64,000 nucleotides of DNA, taken from the NCBI RefSeq assembly GCF_022538115.1, contig NZ_JAKZAL010000025.1:1-64000 (forward strand), written 5' to 3'. A model generated the notes under the pieces. That model saw only the letters and a program-made list of their open reading frames with translations. It was not told where the DNA came from and searched no databases. The position numbers and the translations under genes were made by a program. The stretch comes from Cognataquiflexum rubidum (GTDB lineage: Bacteria; Bacteroidota; Bacteroidia; Cytophagales; Cyclobacteriaceae). Of the stretch, positions 9,184-17,126 are shown in pieces. Every line of letters starts with the position of its first letter. Position 1 is the first letter of the stretch.

Positions 9184-9307
9184 TGTAGGGTGTTGAAATT
9201 GGCAGACAAGCCCTCCGGTCTCGGGGGTAGGGATCTCAGAATAAAGCAAACATGGAGCTCGTGTTTTGCCTAACTGCCCTGTGGAGGTTCGAATCCTTCC
9301 CCTACAG
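9184..9307 (+). ncRNA. tRNA-like RNA, class-II (Leu-like) with an oversized extra arm, copy 1
   Basis: About 124 nt folding as a cloverleaf. Acceptor TGTAGGG (9184-9190) pairs with CCCTACA (9300-9306). A D arm with AAATTGGCAGAC resembles bacterial tRNA-Leu. A 5-bp stem CCCTC/GGGGG encloses the 7-base loop CGGTCTC at the anticodon position. T stem GGAGG/CCTTC encloses TTCGAAT. Between anticodon and T arms is a ~50-nt extra arm with stems AGGG/CCCT, CAG/CTG and GCAAACA/TGTTTTGC. It differs from a working tRNA in the loop (no U33; the central triplet reads GTC), in a U1-A72 closing pair and in length (tRNA-Leu is about 85 nt). Amino acid identity cannot be assigned. No CCA is encoded (GCA follows). 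Confidence 0.6.
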
Positions 9308-9366
9308 CAAGAATAACGAAATCAAAAGGAGCGCAAAAGGCACTTCAAAAATTGAAAAATTTATAT

Positions 9367-9490
9367 TGTAGGATGTTGAAACTGGCAGACATGCCCTCCG
9401 GTCTCGGGGGTAGGGATACCGGCATAAAGCAAACATGGAGCTCGTGTTTTGCCTAACCGCCCTGTGGAGGTTCGAATCCTTCTCCTACAG
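9367..9490 (+). ncRNA. tRNA-like RNA, class-II (Leu-like) with an oversized extra arm, copy 2
   Basis: Same length and fold as copy 1, 183 bases downstream, about 92% identical. The differences preserve pairing: the last acceptor pair is A-T here and G-C in copy 1, and the extra-arm stem is CGG/CCG (9420-9422/9457-9459) against CAG/CTG. The anticodon-position loop CGGTCTC, the TTCGAAT T loop and the GAGCTC-containing apical loop are unchanged. One D-stem pair is lost (T-T). The two RNAs appear to share one promoter and one terminator. Confidence 0.6.
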
Positions 9491-9521
9491 CTGGTTATTT
9501 TGGGTTTATTGTTAATTGACT

Positions 9522-9552
9522 AAAGCTGTGAGCACGTATTCACAGCTTTTTT
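9522..9552 (+). terminator. Rho-independent terminator of the tRNA-like pair
   Basis: Perfect 10-bp stem AAAGCTGTGA/TCACAGCTTT, 8-base loop and T-rich tail, 32 bases after copy 2. It supports transcription of the two RNAs as one plus-strand unit. Confidence 0.85.
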
Positions 9553-9572
9553 ATTTTTATAGCAATCGGAAT

Positions 9573-9846
9573 TATTTACCACAGAGTGCACCGAGTCCTC
9601 GGAGCTGGAGGGAGCAAAGAATCGAGCTGGTCATTCGTAAATCGTAGTTCCCAATTTAAATTGTACCTACTACATTCCTCCTCCCACCTTTTTTCTCTGT
9701 AGTGATAATTTTTATTTACCACAGAGTGCACCGAGTCCACGGAGCTGGAGGGAGCAAAGAATAGAGCTCGTCATTCGTAAATCGTAGTTCCCAATTTAAA
9801 TTGTACCTACTACATTCCTCCTCCCACCATTTTTCTCTGTGGATTC
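9573..9846. repeat. Two tandem ~140-base direct repeats
   Basis: Units 9573-9712 and 9713-9846 are nearly identical: TTACCACAGAGTGCACCGAGT, GAGCTGGAGGGAGCAAAGAA, TCATTCGTAAATCGTAG and CTACTACATTCCTCCTCCCAC recur at a 140-base period. Each unit combines a CACAGAG-type word with a CGTAAATCGTA word of the kind seen at 38.67 kb. No gene is visible. Confidence 0.85.
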
Positions 9847-9874
9847 TGAGGCTTTATTGGTGATTATTTTTTTT

Positions 9875-10275
9875 ACCGCAAGGAGCGCGAGGGTTTCGCA
9901 ATGGTCGCAAACGGAGAAGTGTAAATTGACCACAGAGATCACTGAGAACTCAGAGAAAATCGCAGCAGATTTTTGCTTTTTCCAAAGCATTTTTCATTTA
10001 AATTCCTTCTGCGCCAATATTTGTGTCTCCACAAACATTCCTCATTCTTAATTTCTCCCTTTTCCTCTGAGCCCTCTGAGAGCTCTGTGGTGAAAATTCT
10101 TTTTTCACCGCAAAGGAAAAGAAGGTTTCGCAATGGTCGCAAAGGGAGAATTGGCGTGAATAATAATTTACCACAGAGCTCACGGAGGGCGCAGAGTTTC
10201 TTTTCTCTTTTTTTCTCCGTGTCCTATGTGGGCTCTGTGGTGATTTTATTTTACTCTGTGGTGATTTTATTTTAC
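9875..10275. repeat. CACAGAG-type repeat cluster
   Basis: Alternating words ACCGCAAAGG, TTTCGCAATGGTCGCAAA and ACCACAGAG...CTCTGTGGTGA occur in both orientations and can pair over long distances. A perfect 21-base tandem duplication occupies 10234-10275. Many short open frames cross this stretch, but all are products of the repeats. With the direct repeats before it, it fills the 800-base gap between the tRNA-like genes and the permease gene. Confidence 0.7.
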
Positions 10276-10291
10276 TCCAAATATTGAGAAA

Positions 10292-11515
10292 TCAAAGATC
10301 AGTAGGCGTGACCTTCGAGGCAATGAACGCAGGACGGAAAGAGGCAAAAAAAGTAATCGCAAAGACCGAAATACTCGTCCAGAAAAAATCTGACCAAATC
10401 ATTTTGACCGGATAAGCATCCACGATTGAAGACGATATCCCCAAAGTTACCAATCCAAAACGGTCCTGAATCCAACAAACAAGAAAACCTAAAACCAACC
10501 CAATCACTGCACCGCTCAATCCAATGATTGCACCTTGTTTCAAATAAATTTTTCGGATGAGACTTTCTTTGGCACCCATCGCAAACAAAATAGCATTGTC
10601 TTTCTTCTTTTCTATGGCGAGCATAGACAGGGAAAAAAAGATGTTAAACGAGGCGACAGCCAAGATGAAACTCAAGGTCAAAAAAACAAAAAGCTTTTCG
10701 ATCTTGATCGTCCGGAGGATTTGGGCGTGCTGTTCATCGGTATCCTTGACGGTATAGTCTTCCCCCAAAAATGAAATCAATCTGGATTTGACATTTTGGA
10801 TGTTTTCTCCTTCTTTCACTTTTACTTCTAGGGCAGTTCTCTTTTGGCCGTAATTGAGCAGGTTACTCACAAAACCTATCGGCGCAAGGATGAAATTGTC
10901 GTCAAATTCCTTTTCAATACTAAAAAAAGCGCCGGGCTTTAAAATCCCTTTATTGTACAGCTGACTTGGATCAATGGAACCGGCACTTCTTGGTGCCTTG
11001 GGATAAAACACCTGAAGCAGATCCATGTCATTATCCAGGTCCACAGAGAGAAAAAAACCAACACCCCTTCCCATGATGGCTTTGGGCTGGTTTTCGGACC
11101 CCAAACTGAGATTTCCCCAGGTAAAGCCCTTTTCAAACCTGCCCTGTTCCATATAATTGTCAGAGACGCCCTTCAAGCGCGCAAGGTGCTGGTAATCGCG
11201 GTATTTGAACAAGGCATTGTCCTCAATGACTTCTGTTAATACTTCCACCCCTTCAATCTTGGAGATGGATTCGAGCCATTCCGTTTCGGCTAAAAATGAT
11301 TTACCCAACTTGGATTCTATCTTCAGCTCTGCATCAAAAGATGCATACAAACCCCTGACAAGTTCCTCCAACCCGTTGAAAACCGACAAAACGATCACCA
11401 AAGCCATGGTTCCGACTGCTACCCCGATCATGGAAATACGGGAAAGCACAGTGATAAAGTTCCGTTTCTTTTTGCTACGGAAATAACGATAGGCTATAAA
11501 AAAGGAGAGGTTCAA
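10292..11515 (-). CDS. FtsX-like ABC transporter permease (lipoprotein-releasing LolC/LolE type)
   Basis: 407 residues with the layout of LolC/E and MacB-type permeases: one N-terminal membrane helix (about residues 22-46, MIGVAVGTMALVIVLSVFNG), a ~220-residue periplasmic domain and three C-terminal helices (about 275-405). FIAYRYFRSKKKRNFITVLSRIS at the N-terminus is typical of Bacteroidota LolE homologues. It begins with TTG at 11515, 17 bases after the rbfA stop, and no better start is visible. It should extract lipoproteins from the inner membrane with a LolD-type ATPase that is not in this window; a MacB-like export role is possible but less likely given the N-terminus. Confidence 0.87.
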   Translation of the reverse strand: MNLSFFIAYRYFRSKKKRNFITVLSRISMIGVAVGTMALVIVLSVFNGLEELVRGLYASFDAELKIESKLGKSFLAETEWLESISKIEGVEVLTEVIEDNALFKYRDYQHLARLKGVSDNYMEQGRFEKGFTWGNLSLGSENQPKAIMGRGVGFFLSVDLDNDMDLLQVFYPKAPRSAGSIDPSQLYNKGILKPGAFFSIEKEFDDNFILAPIGFVSNLLNYGQKRTALEVKVKEGENIQNVKSRLISFLGEDYTVKDTDEQHAQILRTIKIEKLFVFLTLSFILAVASFNIFFSLSMLAIEKKKDNAILFAMGAKESLIRKIYLKQGAIIGLSGAVIGLVLGFLVCWIQDRFGLVTLGISSSIVDAYPVKMIWSDFFWTSISVFAITFFASFRPAFIASKVTPTDL

Positions 11516-11532
11516 GGTTCCTGAAAAGTTAA

Positions 11533-11907
11533 TTATTCTTCTTCATCCTCGTCCGTAGCTTCGGGAATATCCAATGCCCCGATCACTTTGTCCATGTGCT
11601 GGGCGTAAGTCGCCGAATCATCGATAAAGAAAGCAAGTTCGGGTACAATTCTCACGGATTTTCCGATTCTGTTTCCCAAATGCTTTCTGATCTCACTTTT
11701 TTTATCATTCAATATTTCAAAGACAGCGCGGTCCTTGTCCACCAAAAAACTGAGGTAAATTCTTGCCACGCTCAAATCCGGGCTGATAATCACCCTCGAA
11801 ACTGTGATGAAGGCAGATCCGATAATATGCTTTGCTTCTTTTTGAAAAATTCCACCCAATTCCTTTTGGATAAGTTTATTGAATTTCTGTTGTCTTTTAC
11901 TTTCCAT
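11533..11907 (-). CDS. rbfA: Ribosome-binding factor A
   Basis: 124 residues, the normal length. It shows the KH-like RbfA fold: QQKFNKLIQKELGGIFQKEAK at the N-terminus, VSRVIISPDLSVARIYLSFL (beta-strand with the family's S-x-D-L core) and LGNRIGKSVRIVPELAFFIDDS, with an acidic tail TDEDEEE. It binds the free 30S subunit and aids 16S rRNA 5'-end maturation, notably in the cold. It is followed after 17 bases by the FtsX-like permease, an arrangement common in Bacteroidota. Confidence 0.96.
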   Translation of the reverse strand: MESKRQQKFNKLIQKELGGIFQKEAKHIIGSAFITVSRVIISPDLSVARIYLSFLVDKDRAVFEILNDKKSEIRKHLGNRIGKSVRIVPELAFFIDDSATYAQHMDKVIGALDIPEATDEDEEE

Positions 11908-11924
11908 ATCTCTAATTATTGTGA

Positions 11925-11932
11925 CAAATTTA
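11925..11932 (-). promoter_or_regulatory. Possible -7 element before rbfA
   Basis: On the minus strand TAAATTTG matches TAnnTTTG and lies 18 bases before the rbfA ATG. No TTG at the right distance upstream. Confidence 0.35.
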
Positions 11933-12000
11933 GTGAATTTAAATGCGGAACACTTAATTTCGACCCTGCAGTTTGTCCAATCCTTAGAAATAGCTCCAGT

Positions 12001-13407
12001 TTGTTAAGTTTTTTTAGAATCAACGATCCGTTCAGATTAATCGCCATTTTGGGGATTATGCTCCTGATGAGTACAATATATATTTGGGTGGTGGATATCC
12101 CAATTCTTCAGCCCGAAATGATATGGATGCTTTTGGGTGAAAGGATGGCGGACGGCAAGCACATGTATATCGACATCATTGACGATACCGGTCCCTTGTC
12201 AGCGGGGGTATTTTGGGTTGTCCATTTGATTTTTGGCAAATCCACACTGGCCTACAAGGTCTTAGCCGCCTTTGTCGTTCTTTTTCAGGTCATCTATGTC
12301 AATTACCTTTTTATCAGGTATAAGTCATTTGAGGACAATACCTACATTCCGGCTTTTGTGATGACGGTTTTGTTTTATGTCTCTTTTGACTTAGTGACAC
12401 TTTCTCCCGCACTCATGGGAAGTAGTTTCATTGTTTTGGCCTTGGGACAGTTGTTTTCCCAAACGGTCCTACAAAAGGAAGGCTCTGACGCAGTTTTGTT
12501 GGTGGGGATTTTTGGAGGGATTGCTGCCTGTTTTCATTTTCCTCTGGCGACATTTCTTCCGTTCTTGTTGGTCTCGGGGATCGTGGTCAGCGGTTTTTCT
12601 TTCCAACAGATCATCGTCTCTCTGATTGCCTATGCCATGCCATTGGTCTTTTGTGCTTTATACTATTTTTGGATAGATGGCTTTGAGGCCTTTTTCTATG
12701 AGTTTATCATCGCACCGAGGTTGATCGAAAGCTATGCGCACGTTTCCCTTAGGGATTTGGCTTTGCTTTTTGCCCTGCCTTTGTTTTTGTCGGTTATGGG
12801 ATTCTTTGTCGGATTTATTGTCAAGTCACAGACTGTCAACCAACAGAAGCAGCTGCAGCTCAACCTCATCTTTTCCATATTTGCCGTGTCGGCAGTTTTA
12901 TTGACAAACAGGCGGGCACCTTATCAATTGATCGTCATTCTGCCGGCTTTGACCTATTTTATATCCTTGCTTTTGGTAGTGTACAAAAAAGGGATTGCCA
13001 TCAAAATCCTGACTGCGATATTTGTTATTGGCATTCCGGCGATCGGGATTACCTGGACTTTGCTCCAAATCAATTCGGGAAAAATGGAAACCTATGCTGT
13101 AACCTTTGACCAAAAGCATGAAGTAACCCGGGGCAAACAAATCTTGGTACTTGGTGAAGATTTGGGGTATTTTCAAAATGCTTCCCTTGCGACACCCTAT
13201 TTACATTTCAGGCTATCCAAGAACATTATCCTGGATAGGGAAGATCTTGAAAATACGGTGGAAGTTTATCAAAATTTTCTCAAAGAAAGACCGGAAATTA
13301 TCATTGATGAAGAAGGGGTTTTTGCCCGGCTTTTAGAAAGAATTCCCATTTTATCGCAGCAATATGAAAAGCGAGGGACAAGTTATTTTCTCAAAAATAC
13401 CAACTAG
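12001..13407 (+). CDS. Polytopic membrane protein, possibly GT-C glycosyltransferase-like
   Basis: About 468 residues, mostly hydrophobic, with roughly ten membrane helices and a soluble C-terminal tail of about 110 residues. After the first helix comes GERMADGKHMYIDIIDDTGPL; this acidic loop before a Pro-Leu resembles the first extracytoplasmic loop of GT-C (PMT/ArnT-like) transferases that use lipid-linked sugars. The open frame extends upstream to 11596 but that part lies over rbfA and its promoter; the TTG at 12001 gives the start MLSFFRINDPFRL, which looks like a genuine N-terminus, while ATG at 12058 would cut into the first helix. The stand-alone gene ends at a strong terminator. Function is a guess. 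Confidence 0.72.
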   Translation: MLSFFRINDPFRLIAILGIMLLMSTIYIWVVDIPILQPEMIWMLLGERMADGKHMYIDIIDDTGPLSAGVFWVVHLIFGKSTLAYKVLAAFVVLFQVIYVNYLFIRYKSFEDNTYIPAFVMTVLFYVSFDLVTLSPALMGSSFIVLALGQLFSQTVLQKEGSDAVLLVGIFGGIAACFHFPLATFLPFLLVSGIVVSGFSFQQIIVSLIAYAMPLVFCALYYFWIDGFEAFFYEFIIAPRLIESYAHVSLRDLALLFALPLFLSVMGFFVGFIVKSQTVNQQKQLQLNLIFSIFAVSAVLLTNRRAPYQLIVILPALTYFISLLLVVYKKGIAIKILTAIFVIGIPAIGITWTLLQINSGKMETYAVTFDQKHEVTRGKQILVLGEDLGYFQNASLATPYLHFRLSKNIILDREDLENTVEVYQNFLKERPEIIIDEEGVFARLLERIPILSQQYEKRGTSYFLKNTN

Positions 13408-13459
13408 CATTTTATCTTGATAATTAAATAATTTTTATTTTTTTAATTCAATAATTTTG

Positions 13460-13488
13460 AAAAATCCATTTGTAGAAAATGGATTTTT
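13460..13488. terminator. Strong hairpin terminator, bidirectional form
   Basis: Perfect 12-bp stem AAAAATCCATTT/AAATGGATTTTT with loop GTAGA, 52 bases after the membrane-protein stop. It separates that gene from the eCIS regulator. Confidence 0.8.
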
Positions 13489-13636
13489 ATTGTTAAATTT
13501 ATAACCCTCTCAAAAATAAGGCTTTATCAAAAAGTTATTTCAATTGGATTAATGACCAAGGCTCAACCCAAACAAGCCTTAGAAAAGCCAAAAAAACAGA
13601 GGCCATTATTTCGGTCATTTTTAAACCCTCTATGCC

Positions 13637-14296
13637 ATGCAAAATCATTTTATTATAGGAGAAAATACCCTATTGTCAAAAGGATTAAATTTAGTATTGG
13701 AAAATCTAGGGCAGACAGAAGTGGGGAATTTAAGTTTTGAGGATATCAGCAACCAAATTCTCAAACTCAGCGAAAAGACCGAATTCCTTTGGATAGTGGT
13801 TTCAAATGAAAAAAATTCTCCTTTAAAAATTTGCAAGCAGATCAAAATAGAGCTTCCCAAGTCAAAAATCTTTGTGTTCTGCGAAAGTAAAGATCCCATA
13901 CTCGTCAAGGATTTTCTAAAAGCAGGAATTTCGGGCTATTTTTTACCGGACTGTAGCGTTAAAAATATCAAAGAAGCCATTGGTCAAAGTGAAAAAGGCA
14001 AAATCTACATAGATCCCAAGCTGAGATTGTTCCTGACGCAAAACCTCCTAGAAATAGGCAAATCCAGTACGACCCTCCGAGCGCTGACAAAAAGAGAAAA
14101 AGAAATCCTCCAGCTGATCGTGGAGGAATATACCACCCAAGAAATAGCCAACAAACTTTTTATCAGTTTTTGCACAGTAGAAACCCACCGACTCCACCTG
14201 ATCCAAAAAATGGGCGTACGCAATACCGCAGGGCTTGTACGGGAGGCAGTTGCCCGCAATATCTACCAGACATCCATGAATTCCATGACTTTTTAA
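13637..14296 (+). CDS. LuxR-family regulator with a degenerate receiver domain, next to the eCIS operon
   Basis: 219 residues. Residues 149-206 are a clear LuxR/GerE helix-turn-helix (LTKREKEILQLI ... TTQEIANKLFISFCTVETHR). Residues 1-125 have the outline of a response-regulator receiver (FIIGENTLLSKGL, then AGISGYFLP as the beta5 region) but the phospho-acceptor Asp expected at the end of beta3 is absent: that strand reads LWIVVSNE, residues 51-58. It therefore probably works without normal phosphorylation, or senses another signal. It has its own terminator and stands 132 bases before the first eCIS gene on the same strand. Control of the eCIS is inferred from position alone. Confidence 0.85.
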   Translation: MQNHFIIGENTLLSKGLNLVLENLGQTEVGNLSFEDISNQILKLSEKTEFLWIVVSNEKNSPLKICKQIKIELPKSKIFVFCESKDPILVKDFLKAGISGYFLPDCSVKNIKEAIGQSEKGKIYIDPKLRLFLTQNLLEIGKSSTTLRALTKREKEILQLIVEEYTTQEIANKLFISFCTVETHRLHLIQKMGVRNTAGLVREAVARNIYQTSMNSMTF

Positions 14297-14321
14297 AATC
14301 CATATTTTCATGGATTTTTTT
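14295..14321 (+). terminator. Terminator of the regulator gene
   Basis: Stem AAAATCCAT/ATGGATTTT with loop ATTTTC and a T run, overlapping the regulator's stop codon. It implies that the eCIS operon starts from its own promoter in 14322-14428, where I see no good TTG/TAnnTTTG pair; TAACTTTT is the nearest. Confidence 0.75.
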
Positions 14322-14428
14322 GCAGGATATAATGGTCAATTTTGAATAACTACTCCAAGTTGGGAGGTTTTTAACTTTTAAAAATCGCCCGAGGAAATTG
14401 TTTCATTTTTGACATTTTATCTCGCAAC

Positions 14429-15019
14429 ATGATAGACCAAGTATTAAATACGGTAATTGTTTTGTTGAACGACCATATCGGTACATCCGAGCCGGATGTC
14501 ATGCTTGGAAACTTATCCATGGTAGACTCAACACTGGTCGAAGGTGAAAACAGCATTGCAGACCGGGTAGTGGTCTCGGTGGTAAATATACAGCAGGAAA
14601 GCACACTCAGAAATATGGCTGCCAACCGGCAGATTTTTGACAATTCCGGGTTGCCCAGAGGAGTCGCCCGAAATCCCGGGATCTTTCTGAACATTTACCT
14701 TCTGATAGGAGCCAATAAGACGCAATACAATATTGGACTTCAAAGGATCTCCCAAGTAATTTCTTTTTTTCAGCGTAACTCAATTTTCACTGTTTCAGAA
14801 ATTCCAAACCTTCCCGATTTTGGCCTTGAAAAGATCATTTTTGACCTCCATTCGACCAATTTTGAGGAACTCAACCAGCTTTGGGGCATCATGGGAGGAA
14901 AATATATTCCCTCAGTAGTCTATAAAATGAGATTGGCATATATAGACAGTATGGAAGAGGGCATGGAGATTCCTTTGGTCAAAACGATCGATGCGCAGTT
15001 CAACAACAAGACTCTTTAG
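14429..15019 (+). CDS. eCIS tail terminator/cap protein (DUF4255, Afp16/Pvc16 type)
   Basis: 196 residues with the features of DUF4255: MIDQVLNTVIVLLNDHI at the N-terminus, RVVVSVVNIQQESTLRN, PGIFLNIYLLIGAN and LQRISQVISFFQRN. In Afp and PVC particles the equivalent protein forms a ring on the distal end of tube and sheath and sets their end. It is the first gene of the eCIS operon, followed after 2 bases by an unknown gene. Two cap-related genes in a row also occur in AlgoCIS-type loci, so a shared role with the next protein is likely. Confidence 0.9.
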   Translation: MIDQVLNTVIVLLNDHIGTSEPDVMLGNLSMVDSTLVEGENSIADRVVVSVVNIQQESTLRNMAANRQIFDNSGLPRGVARNPGIFLNIYLLIGANKTQYNIGLQRISQVISFFQRNSIFTVSEIPNLPDFGLEKIIFDLHSTNFEELNQLWGIMGGKYIPSVVYKMRLAYIDSMEEGMEIPLVKTIDAQFNNKTL

Positions 15020-15021
15020 CC

Positions 15022-15639
15022 ATGGATAGGATCATTTGGAAGTTCGAAAAATTGTTTTCCATCCGGTTTGACAACCAGGCATTCCCCTATTCCGGCGCCA
15101 AGGGAGGTTTGATCACTGATTCCCTCACCATCGAACCTGATCTACTGACTGCATCCTTATTCAAAAAACATGACATCCATTTCAGAGTCAGGCAGGACAT
15201 GTTGTTTTGTTTTGTCCGAATCAAAAGCAATGAGGACTCTCCCTATTTCAGGTTGCCAAGTAATTTCAGCGCAAGATTTTTATTCAGTGTCAAAAGTCCG
15301 GTCAAAGAACAAACAGGTGTATCCATCACCCATGGCAAAGAAAACCTCTACAGGTTTCGGATCAATGTCAGGGCTTCCGCCAACTCTATGTCTCTTGCAG
15401 GTGCGACCTTAGGCCCGCTCCCATCGAGAGATTTGATGCCTGTATTTTCACCTGGAAATCCCGGCAGCTGGGCTACCAAATCAGTCAATCTCAGTGGCGG
15501 TTTTGGAATAATAGATATTGTCACAGAAGGCTCAAGTACTCATAGAATATATACAGATGTCACTACCCAAACCCTATTCTACACGGCTGCAAATGGTAAT
15601 GAAAATGAACATTTGTTCACCATTCATTTAAACAACTGA
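15022..15639 (+). CDS. eCIS-associated protein of unknown function, cap-side position
   Basis: 205 residues, no signal peptide, no membrane segment. I do not recognise a domain. It is beta-strand rich (IHFRVRQDMLFCFVRIKS, NLYRFRINVRA, THRIYTDVTTQTLFY) with a Gly/Ser/Asn-rich centre. It starts 2 bases after the DUF4255 gene and precedes the sheath gene by 31 bases, so it is made with the distal end of the particle. A cap adaptor, lumen plug or sheath-end protein is the most economical guess, as AlgoCIS-type particles have such extra parts. This is inference from position only. Confidence 0.75.
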   Translation: MDRIIWKFEKLFSIRFDNQAFPYSGAKGGLITDSLTIEPDLLTASLFKKHDIHFRVRQDMLFCFVRIKSNEDSPYFRLPSNFSARFLFSVKSPVKEQTGVSITHGKENLYRFRINVRASANSMSLAGATLGPLPSRDLMPVFSPGNPGSWATKSVNLSGGFGIIDIVTEGSSTHRIYTDVTTQTLFYTAANGNENEHLFTIHLNN

Positions 15640-15670
15640 AAATAACAAGAAACCATAAAACCATTATCCA

Positions 15671-17086
15671 ATGTCACAGATCAATGAATCCGCAATCAAG
15701 ACACCGGGAGTCTATATCAATGAAATCCCCCTGTTTCCCCCATCCGTAGCCCAAGTCGAAACTGCTGTTCCGGCTTTTATCGGCTACACGCAGAATGCCA
15801 TCAACGAAATCGGAGAATCACTTGAAAATGTCCCTACCAAAATTTTTTCCCTGAAGGAATATGAAAACTATTTTGGAAAAGCTGAAAAAGAAGAAGGTAT
15901 CGAAGTGACCGTGGATATCACCACCGAAAACGGGGCAAGGATCGCCATGACAGGAGATGCCACCATTACCGATCAATCGGAATTTACGATGTATTATAAC
16001 ATCAGAATGTATTTTGCCAATGGAGGTGGACCTTGCTATATTATTTCGATAGGAGATACAACTGGCGCTGCAAATCCTGATGATTATGATGCCGGACTTT
16101 TGGCTTGCGAAGCAGAAGATGAACCTACCCTTATTGTTTTTCCTGATGCAGTAAACACCCTCAATCAAGCTGATTATTATGCTTTGATATCCTCAGCCAT
16201 TGACCAATGTGCCAAACTTCAGGACAGGTTTACAATTCTGGATGTCCATACAGCGGGAACCAACAACACCACAACCATCAGTGGATTCAGGGGTGCGTTC
16301 ACAAAAAATGACAGCCTCAATTATGGTGCTGTCTATTATCCATATCTAAAGACCACTTTTGATTTTGCCTATGACGATGCAGATGTGGATGTTGTAATCA
16401 CCACCAATGGAGTCGCTGCAGCGGCAGTAGCTTTATCCACTTTGGTCAATACCGAAACTTCCGTCTACAATTTTGCGCTAGCCAAAATAAGAGAAAAATT
16501 AAGCCCTACACTTCCTCCTTCCTCAGCCATGGCCGGTGTATTTGCCAAAGTCGACGGATCGAGAGGAGTATGGAAAGCTCCGGCAAATGTCTCCCTCAAT
16601 GGGGTATATGACCTTTCCGCAAAAATCAGCGAAGCCGAACAAGGCGGAATGAACATTGACCCAACCTCAGGAAAATCAGTCAACGCCATCAGGCTTTTCC
16701 AAGGAAAAGGATTTTTGGTATGGGGAGCAAGAACTTTGGCAGGTAACGACAATGAATGGCGGTATATCAACGTCCGAAGATTTTTTATCATGGTGGAAGA
16801 ATCTTCCAAAAAAGCAACGATGCAATTTGTCTTCGAACCCAATGACGCCAACACCTGGGTCAAGCTCCGTGCAATGCTCGAAAACTACCTGACCCTTCTC
16901 TGGAGACAAGGAGCATTGGCAGGCGCCAAACCAGAGCATGCGTTTTATGTACGATGCGGTTTGGGTCAAACGATGACGGCACAGGATATTCTGGAAGGAA
17001 GGCTTATCGTCGAAATAGGAATGGCCGCTGTCCGTCCAGCTGAATTCATCATCCTGCGCTTCTCCCACAAAATGCAGGAATCATAA
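15671..17086 (+). CDS. Contractile sheath protein (Afp2-4/Pvc2-4 type)
   Basis: 471 residues. The N-terminus KTPGVYINEIPLFPPSVAQV ... AVPAFIGYTQ and the C-terminus RPAEFIILRFSHKMQES are the two conserved ends of eCIS sheaths that make the handshake strands between subunits. A variable surface domain lies between about residues 70 and 230. The C-terminal core has the usual KGFLVWGARTL and NVRRFFIMVEESSKKA. It is the only sheath gene here, whereas Afp and PVC clusters carry three. The sheath polymerises around the tube and contracts to drive it out. Confidence 0.96.
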   Translation: MSQINESAIKTPGVYINEIPLFPPSVAQVETAVPAFIGYTQNAINEIGESLENVPTKIFSLKEYENYFGKAEKEEGIEVTVDITTENGARIAMTGDATITDQSEFTMYYNIRMYFANGGGPCYIISIGDTTGAANPDDYDAGLLACEAEDEPTLIVFPDAVNTLNQADYYALISSAIDQCAKLQDRFTILDVHTAGTNNTTTISGFRGAFTKNDSLNYGAVYYPYLKTTFDFAYDDADVDVVITTNGVAAAAVALSTLVNTETSVYNFALAKIREKLSPTLPPSSAMAGVFAKVDGSRGVWKAPANVSLNGVYDLSAKISEAEQGGMNIDPTSGKSVNAIRLFQGKGFLVWGARTLAGNDNEWRYINVRRFFIMVEESSKKATMQFVFEPNDANTWVKLRAMLENYLTLLWRQGALAGAKPEHAFYVRCGLGQTMTAQDILEGRLIVEIGMAAVRPAEFIILRFSHKMQES

Positions 17087-17126
17087 TACTTTCAATTAAT
17101 CATAAAAACATTTAACCAAAAATATC

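Noticed and set aside
9184-9307. Ordinary tRNA-Leu, or tmRNA
   Set aside because: The anticodon loop has no U33 or Leu triplet, and length is 124 nt; tmRNA would be about 350 nt with a tag frame.
9839-10287. Several short open frames on both strands in the repeat island
   Set aside because: They are generated by CACAGAG/CGCAAAGG repeats and repeat each other's residues.
11596-12000. N-terminal extension of the membrane protein gene over rbfA
   Set aside because: It is antisense to a certain gene, and the encoded residues have no membrane or conserved character.
13552-13740. 62-codon open frame before the LuxR regulator
   Set aside because: Basic, low-complexity, overlaps the regulator start in another frame.
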